Positions 19,399 through 28,875 of a stretch of 31,047 nucleotides of DNA are shown in pieces (position 1 is the stretch's first letter; each line of letters begins with the position of its first letter). Location: contig BFEA01000243.1 of the NCBI GenBank assembly GCA_003427395.1, forward strand, positions 1,374,254 to 1,405,300, in the 5' to 3' direction. The position numbers were made by a program, and so were the translations under genes. Under the pieces are notes generated by a model. That model was not told where the DNA came from. It saw only the letters and a list, made by a program, of their open reading frames with translations, and did no database searches. Source of the DNA: Chara braunii (Eukaryota; Streptophyta; Charophyceae; Charales; Characeae).

Positions 19399-20603
19399 TG
19401 TTATAACCCATCCAAACATGGGCTGAAACACACAGCTGATTTCTGAGTTTTGCTCATAGACTGAATGCCCTACTGAATTCCCGCCTACTAAGTCTGTGTA
19501 TGTGTGTGCTTGCTGGACTGCATGTCTGTTTGAATGCTGGCTGGCTTGCGTGTGTGTGATTGTGCCTGTCTGAGTGCTGGCTGGTATGAATGTGTGTGTG
19601 TGGCCCGCCAGGGCACTTGTTCGTTTGTTGGGCCCTCAGGGCCGGTACTTACCTGTGGCCGTGGCTTTGAAGGGTTGCAGCGGGGGAAAAGCACTCAAGT
19701 AGCGAGAAGGTCGGTACCGCACCTGGCAGGGGGGTAAATATGCAGGTACCGGAAGCCGAGCAGAAGAAGAGAAAAGTGGCATTTTTAGAGGCCGGTAGTG
19801 TAGGCTAGGTCTAGCGGGTACCAGTCTGAGTCTAAGGCCAGTAGGGGCAATGATGTTTCCCTCCAAAAGAGGAGGAGGTACCAGTTGCTTGGGAAGGCCA
19901 GCGGCCTGGAAGTCACCGCCCAAGAGGCAAAGCAGGCCGCTATATCTTTCAGTCGGGCGGAAGACCCGGCCTATTTTTTGGTGTGCAAGTTTGGCGACAC
20001 ACTGGCGGAGCGCTGGCTGGAGCAGCGCTAAGCTGGAGCAGCGCTGCTGGGGAGGAAGGAGAAGGACATGAGGGAGGAAGAAGGAGGAAGGAGGAAAGAA
20101 GGGGGAGGAGCGCCAGGGGTACTTACCTGGCTATGGTGGCAGCCATCTTCATCTCCTTGGTGGGCGCTGCAGCAAGGAGTCCCCAGTCGGGGAGAGCCAC
20201 ACCAAAAAGCTTCAAGGTAGGGCTGGGTATGGCAGCCTAAGCTGGAGCAGCCATAGCTGCTTTGGGTTGTCCTTTGGACATCTGAGCAAGGCCTAGTAGT
20301 CAACCATAGCCTCGGCCTATGGGAGTGAAGAGTGGGAGAGGCGGCCATGGCTATGGTGGACCTTGAGTGATACCTGCAGTAGAAGAGGGACTCGGACATT
20401 GATTCTGGTCCAGTCATTCATCATTGTATTATTATTTCTTGTATGAATAAGAGAAGGGGGAGATAAGGAGGAGGAGATTGTTGGGCGAAGAATAGGGCCT
20501 TGTCATTGTCTTTGCTGGTGTACATCTTCTTCTTCTTCTTTCTTACTTCTTCTTCTTCTACTACTCCTCTCTCTCCTCTCAAGTTCATTCATTTCTTTCT
20601 GCA
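19399..20603 (+). repeat. Presumed 3' LTR of element 1
   Basis: It begins TG right after the polypurine tract. The content is non-coding: GT-rich repeats near 19495-19605, a purine-rich stretch near 20055-20110, and an AT-rich ATTATTATTTCTTGTATGAA region near 20427 that would fit a polyadenylation zone. A TTC-rich tract spans 20525-20580. No second copy is available in the window, so the right boundary is unverified. Confidence 0.45.
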
Positions 20604-20696
20604 ATTGGATGACATTGTACTTTCCAGTGGATGTGTATCTCGAAATTGGCCAGGGTCATAACAAAAGAAAAAGAAAAGAAAAAAAAAGGCCGCGCG

Positions 20697-20700
<4 letters not shown>

Positions 20701-20736
<36 letters not shown>
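20701..20736. repeat. (TG)n microsatellite at gap edge
   Basis: This run ends directly at the run of Ns. A second TG/CG run lies at 20890-20924 beyond the gap and adapter. Confidence 0.95.
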
Positions 20737-20756
20737 NNNNNNNNNNNNNNNNNNNN
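20737..20756. other. Assembly gap (20 N)
   Basis: Twenty undetermined bases mark a scaffold gap of unknown true length in or beside a TG microsatellite. Confidence 1.
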
Positions 20757-20851
20757 TGCAAACATCAAAGCTTGGTACTTGCCACTGGGCTCTCCAATTC
20801 CAAGGTCCATGAAAGGGGACCTCAGAGAGTGCAATGGGAGGAAGCCTCAAC

Positions 20852-20889
20852 CTGTCTCTTATACACATCTAGATGTGTATAAGAGACAG
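20852..20889. other. Nextera transposase junction adapter (artefact)
   Basis: CTGTCTCTTATACACATCT is followed immediately by its reverse complement. This is exactly two Tn5 mosaic ends head to head, the circularisation junction of Nextera mate-pair libraries. It is residual adapter and not genomic sequence. The flanking bases can come from fragments several kb apart. Confidence 0.97.
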
Positions 20890-20928
20890 GTGTGTGCGCG
20901 CGCGCGTGTGTGTGTGTGTGTGTACTCG

Positions 20929-20951
20929 TGGGGGGGAGACGACCCCCCCCA
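20929..20951. repeat. G-run/C-run inverted repeat
   Basis: TGGGGGGG and CCCCCCCCA are separated by a few bases, next to the adapter and a TG run. This may be a low-quality junction. Confidence 0.6.
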
Positions 20952-20954
20952 TCT

Positions 20955-20997
20955 TGTATCAATCAATCAATCAATCAATTAATCAATCAATCAATCG

Positions 20998-21042
<45 letters not shown>

Positions 21043-21122
21043 CCAATTACTCAATTAATCAATCAATCATTCAATCAATCAATCAATCAATCAATCAACC
21101 AATTAATCAATCAATCAATTTA
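20955..21122. repeat. (AATC)n tetranucleotide repeat
   Basis: About 165 bases of AATC/TCAA repeat with a few substitutions (AATT, CGAT, CCAA). Open frames here read as poly-INQS and are not genes. Confidence 0.95.
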
Positions 21123-21267
21123 TTTATTTTTTCATCCTCGGGACCAAAAAAAAAATCTTGTTTTTTTTTTTTTTTTTGATGGAGGGGTACCGCCTGACAC
21201 CCGACCCCCCCCCAGCCCATCCACCCCCTCAACACCCCCCGGGAAGGCCACGTACGGAGGGCCCAAA

Positions 21268-21316
21268 GTCCGTCCGTACGGGCCGTACGGGCGCCGGGGG
21301 GCCCGTACGGACGGAC
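21268..21316. repeat. GC-rich hairpin with CGTACGG arms
   Basis: GTCCGTCCGTACGGGC (21268-21283) and its exact complement (21301-21316) flank a 17-bp loop. Further GGCCGTA/CGTACGG palindromes extend to about 21340. Confidence 0.85.
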
Positions 21317-21339
21317 GGGCCGTATTCGTACGGCCGTAT

Positions 21340-22480
21340 ACACAGCTCCACAGACCAGGAAAGTGCGACGTCGCAGCACGTGGGACGGAAGCCCCATGCC
21401 AGTGAGGAGCAATGTTCTGGAGCAATCGCATGGCAGATCGACCTGCCATCCCACGTGACTTCGGAGAAGACAACCACATACCACAAAGGGCTGGAACGCG
21501 CAATTGCAGACACGCGAACGACAAACAGTACGATGGACTGTCTGCCTCATCTCAGCCCCAAGTACTCGTTGCAGAGTTCGAAAAACCCGTTAACGCACTG
21601 CCGAAATTTGAAATGTGCGTTCTCGCGTTTCGCAACGCAGCGGGACCAAAGCGGGGGGACCATCTTCGGGGACCACCAACAGCCACTTTCGATTTCTCAT
21701 GCGACACGCACTTCATTCGTGCGGTCTCATCCTGGACGAAAAATATGTCCGCGACGCCCGTTCACTGCACCACTCCTCACGGGCCTCTGACGCCAACGAC
21801 TGGCGCTTTGCACTCCCTACCCTGTTGGAGGGCGTTTTGGAAAAGAGCACCGGCCGCAGGCGGAAACTTTTCCAGCCACCACCCATGTAGAAACACGGCT
21901 GGCAGTGTTTTGGAAAGGGCAGTGGGGTCTGAAATGGACCTTGGAAGACCTCTAAAAAGCTTCCTGGCGGCCCAGTGGGGTCTGAAATCTCCCTTGCACG
22001 CCAAAACTTTTCCAGCCGCTGGCCAGTGGGGTCCAAGCCTAAGACAGGTGATGGTTCCCGTCCTTCAAAAAACAAAAAAAAGAAAAGTATTTGACTGCAA
22101 CCAGGTCTAAAAGGAGTAAGAAATGTCCCAATGTGTTTTTTTTTTCCTCTTTGTTATTTTTTGTCTTTCCTGTATTTGGTTAGTAGCATGGCAGTGTTTA
22201 TTGTAATCAGCCTGTATGTGGCCCTCAAACTCAGCCAGATACATGGGCGGGCTTGCTGGAGAGTCTGGCTAGCGTGACAGAGGACTGAAAACAACCGGCC
22301 TCTTTTTTGTTCCATCTGCAGGCAGCAGGTCCAGCAGCCAATCCGAGATAGGCCGGTACCAATGTCACCCTCAATTCCCAAGTCATTGTACCAGTCACTT
22401 TCAGGCTTGGCAAAATGGAAAATTTAGGCTAGTACTCTGGGCTACCAGAGTGGCCCGGGGTCACTTGCCCGGCCGGGCCG
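21340..22480. other. Interval without a recognisable gene; short CAGTGGGGTC repeats
   Basis: Open stretches occur on both strands near 21158-22110 but show no domain. Three copies of CAGTGGGGTC(TGAAAT/CAAG) lie near 21921, 21973 and 22024, each close to a TTTTCCAGCC or TTTTGGAAA block, so part of this is low-copy tandem repeat. Confidence 0.45.
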
Positions 22481-22484
22481 AAAA

Positions 22485-22531
<47 letters not shown>

Positions 22532-22540
22532 ATATATATA
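22481..22540. repeat. (AAAT)n microsatellite abutting the 5' LTR
   Basis: An AAAT run to about 22533 is followed by a short TA run, directly against the LTR start at 22541. It may be the tail of an older retroposon or simply the insertion target. Confidence 0.9.
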
Positions 22541-23465
22541 TGCAAGGCAGGCACCCCGATAAGCCCCTCAAGGGCCCCTCTTTGCAACATAGTCGGCCGC
22601 CCTAAGTGAAGGCAGGCTCGACAGACCCTCTCGGCCTCTTTCTCCAGGCCCCAGGCAACTGAAGGAAATTCAGGCAGTTGCGCAGCGCCAGTTGGTTGAA
22701 AGAATCCAGGCCCTGGGCCGCCTATGTGAATATATGGAAAGCAGGCCTTGGGATGGATACAGGTACGAGGCCAGACACAAGCCAAGGGCAGTTGGGCGCA
22801 TGCAACCACCACAGGCCCTGGACCTGCATTGCGTGGACTGGGCCTCAGGCTACCGGGGCCTACTGGAAGCTTCCCGGGACTGGACGCGGGCAGGCCACTT
22901 CGATATAGCAAAGGGCCTGCCTCCTCATTGGGCATTCGGGTGCTGGCTGCATGCTGCGCAAGCGCTGCTGCTGCGCTATTTGCTGGCTGGCGCCTACGCT
23001 CTCACGGGCGAACAGGGAAGGAGCACGCAGCCATAGTCGAGCTGCGCTGCTGTAAGCTGGGTGAGGCGCAGGGTGGTCCTTGGGTGCTAGTGGCATCTGT
23101 GAGTTGGGGAACGAGGTTGTGAGTGTAGCGCGAGACATACCTGGTGCTGGATGCGTGCAACATTAGTCGCCATATGCTCGTACTTCGAGAATGTTGTTGA
23201 TGTCATCTTTCGGCTTCGTAGTATAGGCTAGATAGGATCTGCCACATGTAGTCTGGGCGCCGAGCGCCAGATAGGATATCAACTCTGGTTCTTCGTTGAT
23301 GATGATGGGACTATCTCAGCATTGTCAATTATGAACTCTTGGTGTGTTCTTATTTGGTGAATCTCGTGATGCAATTCTGTTGTTGGTTCGAGGTCAAGAC
23401 TATCTAGACTCATATGTATGATGCTGTATGATTGTTGAAGTTCGCTATTGCTAATGTTCCTTGCA
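22541..23465 (+). repeat. 5' LTR of element 2
   Basis: The start TGCAAGGCAGG is fixed by alignment with the 3' copy. The end at CA (23465) is inferred from the primer-binding-like site three bases later and is not confirmed, because the 3' LTR is cut by the window edge at the equivalent of 23132. Open frames inside (about 114-124 codons, present in both LTRs) are GC-rich and overlapping on both strands, with no domain, and are not called as genes. Confidence 0.75.
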
Positions 23466-23468
23466 ATT

Positions 23469-23485
23469 TGGTATCGGAGTTGTGG
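23469..23485 (+). other. Primer binding site, tRNA-iMet type
   Basis: TGGTATCGGAG matches the common plant Ty3/gypsy site TGGTATCAGAG at 10 of 11 positions. The next bases keep a TGG, and the mismatches over the 17 bases are transitions. It pairs with the 3' end of initiator Met tRNA to start minus-strand synthesis. Confidence 0.6.
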
Positions 23486-25054
23486 TACGATTTCGCTCAT
23501 CTGGCGCTTGTCTTCTGCCTTATGCGGTACATACATACGGTCTGCTGGGCGAGTTTGGCCGTAAGTGGTGTGTAGTGAGGAGGGCGGAGGCGAGTGTGTA
23601 GGCGACCCAGGAGGTGAGGGGATCGCCAGGAAGGCTACGTGAGGTGTAATGTGGTCTGGACAGTGTGATGAAAACTATCTAATGTGCGATTGATGCTGAG
23701 GTGGAACGGCGTTCAATGCTGGTTGTGCCGATGCAGTGACTGGTCATCGCAATCGCCATTTGGTCATCGGGTGAGATTATCTCTATGGTTGGGGGCAACA
23801 ATTTAAGGTACGTTGCTCTTAACCTTATCTTCCCTCTCCGACACTTCTTACCGTGAGGTTGTGTTCCTTCTTGAGAGTCCTCTCATCGTGAGGTGTCGAG
23901 TGCGCTCAACCTTGAGAGTCGGCAATGTTCAAGTGGAGCATCTGGGTGGAGATGAACGGAGCTTTCTGAAGGGCCCTGGACGAAGCACTAGGTCACGGTC
24001 ACCATCCCAACCCACAGGGAGTAGAGCACGCATGCCTTGCTACTTGTCCTTTGTTCGGCTTGTTGTGTTGTTAGATGGGTACTACTGGGCAGGCCAGCCC
24101 TACAGGAAACACGAGCACCCGACGTCTATAAATAAACACGGGAAGGGTATATCACTGGCTGTGATCGTCGTCTTGCTGCGACGTAAAATAATTCTTGATG
24201 TCACTTGGGGGCGGACGTTAAAATGCCTCTTGATCAACCAGTGATGTACGGCTCGCGGCACGCCGAGCATAAATATACGTGCAAGGCTGGCCAGCTCAGC
24301 AGATACTCGGGGCACAGGGGTGGGCCGGACACACACCTTTAGACACGCAACGCTCTCCAGATTGCTCAGGGACGCTAACGTCAAGTGATATTCAGGCGAA
24401 CTAAGGGAGGGGTTGATTCCAGGTGATAAGTTCGAAGAAAATTCCATGTTGTCATATCCACACAAATGATTCTATTTTTTATGTTTTGATTAGTTAGATG
24501 TACAACCATTGACATCTGACAGACAACATTAGTTAGAACTGTTTATTGTTCCTGGTGCTTCTGTTTGCGGACTAGTCAGACTAAATTTAGTTTCATTTGT
24601 AGGAATCTGGACTTACCTGTTAGAACCCGAATGTATCTGCTCCGGAATAGCCACCAGCTAATTATTTATTTATTTTAAATTGGTCTGTGCACTCTGTTGC
24701 AGTAGGCATCTTGAGTGACCTAGTGTAGAAAGTGCACAGAGTTGTAGCATATGACGACACGGAGGACACACTATAGGACGACCGGATCTTGTGATCATCT
24801 AGACGCCCGATAGCCCACGTATTCCTAGGATCGGAGGGTGATAGGATTTTGTTCCGCCAGCTTAGGGAGAGGCGGCAGCAACAGAGGATAGCTAGAGCAG
24901 TCGAGGCCAGCAGGGCTTTCACTAGAAAGGCCGTTGCTACAGCAGCCATGACCACTTCCGCTATGGTCACTTTTGCGCCGCAGACTTCCCAAGCCAGCAG
25001 TTAGGTGCCGTCGGGTCAACGGTCGTGCAGACTGTGAGTCAGTCCACTGGCGTT
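23486..25054 (+). other. Untranslated leader of element 2
   Basis: About 1.5 kb between primer site and gag hold no domain. A TATAAATA lies at 24127, and the stretch just before gag (24962-25054) is open in the gag frame but crossed by TAG codons further upstream. If the LTR were longer than inferred, part of this region could belong to it. Confidence 0.5.
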
Positions 25055-26734
25055 ATGGCAAGCGAGGCATTAGTGTTGACCCCAGAGGAAGTCGCCATCC
25101 AGCAGGCAGCCCTGCAGGAGGCACAGTTACAGCGGGCATTAGGAGAGATAAAAGCGGAGAAGGAGAAGGTGATTAGAAGAAGAGTTAGGATGCAGCGGAG
25201 AGGGGCAGACATAGAGGAGTTAGAGACGATGGACCTGACGAACATGGATGATGATGTGAGGGTAGTTAGGAAGGCCCTGCTAGGAGTAATAGAGATGCAG
25301 GAACATCAGACTACCATCCTTCAGGATATCCAGTAGAGCCTAGCCATTCTGGCAGGGTGTTCTCAGGCGGCACCATCACCATCCGGGCTTGGTGTCTGGC
25401 CCGTGGCATATCCTCTTTTTTTTGTCTCACCGACGACAGGGGTATCCCCATATGTAGCCCCGTCATAGGTTGCGATCGTTTCCCTTGGCATGCCGCTGAC
25501 AGGAGGGGTATCAGCAGGGACTAGTTTGCAGGTTCCTGTTCAGACAGTGTTCACTCAAAGTCCGTCGCAGGTTGCAGTTACCACGCTGCCTGCTGTCTCG
25601 CAGCCTGTGCAACCGCAGGGCACACAACCCCAGTAGCTAGCACAGCAACATGTATCACTGGGTCCACAGTCCGGAGTGGTGCAGGGACCGGGACAAACAC
25701 AGTGGGTTCCAAAGACGGCCATCGCCGCTCCCAAACCTTTCACAGGGGATAAGAGGGGCAAAGACCTCGACACGTGGTTGAGGGCAGTGCCTGTCTACGT
25801 CAGGTGTAAACTTACCTTACCGCACGAAGAAGTGTTTGTGGCTGCTTCCTACCTAGAAGGTAGTGCAGCAAGATGGTTGAGTGGTTTAGTGCAGCTTCAG
25901 GGGTATGGTCATGACTTCCACGCTTGGGCAGCCACCCGGAAATTGGAGGACTTCCTGAAGATGGTGGAAGAAAGGTGGCACGATCCTCATGAGGCCCAAA
26001 GGGCCACTGACGCGATCCTAACACTGCACACACGACAGTTTAAGTCAGTAAGGGAAGCCACCGACGCTGTTGAGTGTCTGATCTGTGTCCCTGGGGTGCG
26101 CTACGACCCCCAGGTTCTCCTTACCTCGTACTTGAGATGCTTTTCTCAGCCTCTCAGGAACCAGTTGGCAAGAGAGGCCAACATCAATATGCACACCTTT
26201 CCTTCGTTCAGCAAGTTATCCCTACACCTTGAGGCTAAGATAGGGCATGGACAGGCACCCACTACGGATGGGAGAAAGAAGACATTGCCTCCTAACAGGA
26301 AGGCGAAGGGTCGCTTAATGTTTGTCGATAATGATGGTTCCACTATCGAAGTAGACGAACACTTCCAGGAGGGAGTAGGTTCAGAGGCGGGCAGCGTAGA
26401 AACTTCAGAGGGTGGAATGGTCGCTGTCGTAGCTCAAAAAGGTAAGGCGACCGGTAGACACCGCGGAGGCTCCCGGTCCAGGAGTCAAGGTGACCCCAAC
26501 GCTCTTCCATGGGAGAAAGCGGGTCTTACAGAGGACCTGTGGAGAGACCGTTACTCACGGCAGGCCTGTATTCGTTGTGGTCAATATGGCCACCACCAAT
26601 TCAAGTGTCGCAATAACAAAGTGACAGAAAAGATCCCGCCTACGATGGGGCAGGTGTTGGTATCCTCTCATCCCGTTGGTAGCAATGTTGCTAGTACTTC
26701 AGGCAGTGCTCCCGGAAACACGTGGGGCCAGTAG
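25055..26734 (+). pseudogene. Gag (capsid-nucleocapsid) with in-frame TAG codons
   Basis: A likely start is ATG at 25055 (MASEALVLTPEEVA). An N-terminal helical, charged region (QLQRALGEIKAEKEKV) is followed by a Pro/Gln-rich linker. The retrotransposon Gag domain then spans about 25730-26240 (PFTGDKRGKDLDTWL, AASYLEGSAARWLSG). A basic tail follows, with one CCHC zinc knuckle CIRCGQYGHHQFKC (C-x2-C-x4-H-x4-C) near 26570. One frame runs throughout, but TAG codons interrupt it at 25334, 25466 and 25634 and end it at 26732. The 352 codons from 25676 are uninterrupted. It would form the virus-like particle and bind genomic RNA if intact. Confidence 0.85.
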
Positions 26735-26781
26735 GAATAGTACTTGTTCCTGCTAGGGTCGAGGTGGTGGAGACACCCTAA

Positions 26782-27360
26782 CCATCTCGAGAGATGGCCC
26801 AAGCTACTGACTCCCATATCGTCCCGCAAACACATTCAGACCCATGGAGCCTTCGTTCGATGAATGTGTTTGAGTCCATAAAGGACCTAGAGGTGGAGTG
26901 GTCTAGATCAGACCCGCTAGCTTCTTGGACGGCACTAGTCAAAGCCCCGAAGGGTGAGATGTTCATCAGCGAGGTTGTCATTGGCGCCCGCAAGGTCGGG
27001 GCCTATTATGACACTTGCTCGACTAGGAACTTTATTAGTCGCGCGTGCGTTGAGAGGCTGCGTTTACAGGGGCGAGTGCGGCGCCTGAGTCGACCTGTGG
27101 AGTCGACCCGTGCCAACAAACAGCGTATGGTAGCCAACGACTACCTCCAGAATGTTGAGTGTTGTTTCCCGTACGCGGGAGGGGACTTGAGACAGCGTGT
27201 CTCGTTCCTGGTGAGTGACGAGTTCCCAATGGATATGTTACTAGGTATGTACTACCTCTCCGTGGCACAGCCCCAGTTTGACTGGGACCGAAAAGTGTTC
27301 AAACAAACTTTGTCAGGTGGGGGACCGCCAGATTACATAAGTTCAAAGCTAGTAGTCTGA
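26782..27360 (+). pseudogene. Aspartic protease region of Pol, catalytic motif altered
   Basis: The frame is shifted by -1 relative to gag, and a TAA at 26779-26781 separates it from the overlap. The protease core reads GAYYDTCSTRNFISRACVERL (D73, T74, C75 from the ATG at 26794), where retropepsins have D(T/S)GA.. followed by NFI. The usual Gly is a Cys. Downstream VSDEFPMDMLLGMYYL matches the conserved hydrophobic-DMLLG end of the domain. The frame stops at 27358, and RT resumes in another phase. This enzyme would cut the polyprotein; loss of the DTG Gly makes activity unlikely. Confidence 0.75.
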
Positions 27361-27377
27361 TTGAGTCCTATGGGTGC

Positions 27378-28587
27378 ATGTGTGCGGCCGCGTTCTACAA
27401 TTATTATAAGCAAAATCAGGAGAAGGGTATGTATTTATTTTATGTCTCTGCTGCAGGTGAGCCGGTGAAAATGCCGCCGGAGATAGAGGGAGTAGTTGGT
27501 AAGTACCCTGATCTATTTGAAGAGTCGACAGGGGTTGTTGAGAGGGAGGTCATCCACGCGATAGAGATTATCCCAGGGTCTAGTATTCCGAGGGGTACAA
27601 TCTATCGGATGTCTCCAGGCGAGTTTGATGAGCTTCGCCGCCAACTCGAGGAACTCGTAGAGAAGGGTTGGATCTGGCCGAGTGTCTCTCCTTATGGGTC
27701 TCCTGTTATATTTATACCTAAGAAGAAGGAGGGCACTCTTAGGATGTGCATTGACTATAGGGGCCTCAATGTCATCACTGTAAAGAATAGAGAGCCCCTA
27801 CCGCGTGTCGATGATCTGCTAAATAGAGTGCAAGGGTGTTGGTACTTCAATAAGATAGATCTGAAGTCCGGGTACCATCAGATTGCAATCCGGCCCGAGG
27901 ATCAACACAAAACCTCTTTTCAGACCAGGTACGGTCTGTACGAGTTTGTGGTGATGCCTTTCGGCCTTTGCAATGCTCTACGAGTTTGTGGTGATGCCTT
28001 TCGGCCTTTGCAATGCTCCTGGCACCTTTCAGCACTCTATGAATCGGATATTCCATGACTACTTGGATAAGTTTGCCATCGTGTACCTCGATTACATACT
28101 TATTTTTAGTAAGACTATCGAGGAGCACGTTGCACATTTGGACAAAGTCCCCAGTCTCCTGCGTCAGCTCAAGTTCAAGATCAACGGGGAAAAGTGCGAG
28201 TTTGACCACACCCGTGTCTTGTGCTTGGGTGATGAGATCTCCGCGGAAGGGTTGAAGCCCGATGACGCGAAGGTGGCCAGCATTCCTGATTGGCCACGTC
28301 CTCAGTCTGTGACTGAGATGAGATCTTTCTTAGGGATGACAGGCTACTACCGCACCTTTGTCAAGAACTATAGCATAGTGGCTGCCCCTTTGACTGATCA
28401 GACACGCCTTGACACCCCATGGGAGTGGACCGACAAGTGCGAGGCTGCTTTCAGACATATGAAGCATGCGCTGACGCACTATGAGGTTCTGAAACTTCCC
28501 GATTTTGATAAGCCATTTGTGGTTACCACGGATGCCAGCCAATATGGAATTGGCGCGTGCTTGCGCAACAGGAGGGGTCAAAGTTGA
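27378..28587 (+). pseudogene. Reverse transcriptase, frameshifted by a 40-bp duplication
   Basis: The N-terminal half (27378-28058) has [30 protein letters not shown] and [13 protein letters not shown] with the first catalytic Asp. At [13 protein letters not shown] an exact 40-bp tandem duplication (27939-27978, 27979-28018) throws the frame off. The second half reads on in the phase of 27973. There the active site is VYLDYILIFS: the second Asp of YxDD is Tyr (TAC at 28093). The thumb and connection (ISAEGLKPDDAKV, MRSFLGMTGYYRTFVKNYS, PLTDQT, WEWTDKCEAAF) are well preserved. This enzyme makes cDNA from element RNA; two independent lesions disable it. Confidence 0.92.
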
Positions 28588-28875
28588 GGCCAGTCGAGTA
28601 CATGTCGAAAAAGATGCCGTCTCAGATGTTCGCAAAGTCCACCTACGAGAAGGAACTCTACGCCGTGTACAAGGCTCTGACCCATTCGAGACAACCTTGG
28701 GAGGTTCTTCATCCTCAGGACTGATCATCAAACCCTGAGATGGATGAGAACTCAGCCCGTACTTTCTGATGCCCTGAAGCGTTGGATCGAAGTCATTGAG
28801 CAGTATGACTTCGACCCCCAGTACCTCAAAGGGGAGTACAACAAGGTGGCTGATGCCTTGTCGCGTAGACCTGAC
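28490..28875 (+). pseudogene. RNase H domain of Pol, two frameshifts
   Basis: FVVTTDASQYGIGA holds the first catalytic Asp. The frame then breaks near 28560, and KLRPVEYMSKKMPS and TYEKELYAVYKALTH (catalytic Glu) follow in a second phase. It breaks again near 28700, and ILRTDHQTLRWM (third acidic residue) to YNKVADALSRRPD follows in a third phase. The residues themselves are all retained; only the frame is broken. RNase H removes RNA from RNA:DNA hybrids during replication. Confidence 0.85.

Larger units (their letters stand above)
17713..20603 (+). mobile_element. Truncated Ty3/gypsy (chromovirus-like) retrotransposon, element 1
   Basis: Only the 3' third of the element remains: the end of RNase H, integrase, a chromodomain-like tail, a polypurine tract, and a presumed 3' LTR. 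The left edge is abrupt. TGTTATAACC at 17713-17722 equals the first ten bases of the presumed LTR at 19399, so the left edge may be the tip of a 5' LTR fused to the internal region by a deletion. The right end near 20603 (…CTGCA) is a guess based on the CA-ending rule. Confidence 0.75.

Noticed and set aside
20589-20982. Open frames crossing the N run, TG repeat and adapter
   Set aside because: They are translated from gap bases, microsatellite and synthetic adapter.
21158-22110. Plus-strand open frames of 210-232 codons
   Set aside because: They overlap each other and similar minus-strand frames, read as low-information Pro/Thr/Arg-rich sequence, and cross short tandem repeats.
22692-23122. 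A ~114-124 codon gene repeated at 30607-31037
   Set aside because: Both copies lie inside the LTRs, overlap other frames on both strands and show no domain. GC-rich LTR sequence is the better explanation.
24127-24134. TATAAATA as an internal promoter or evidence for a longer LTR
   Set aside because: An isolated motif in a long AT-variable leader. The primer site at 23469 supports the shorter LTR, though this cannot be settled without the end of the 3' LTR.
24662-24970. Minus-strand frame with an Ala-rich hydrophobic start
   Set aside because: It is antisense to the element leader just before gag, with no domain or partner.
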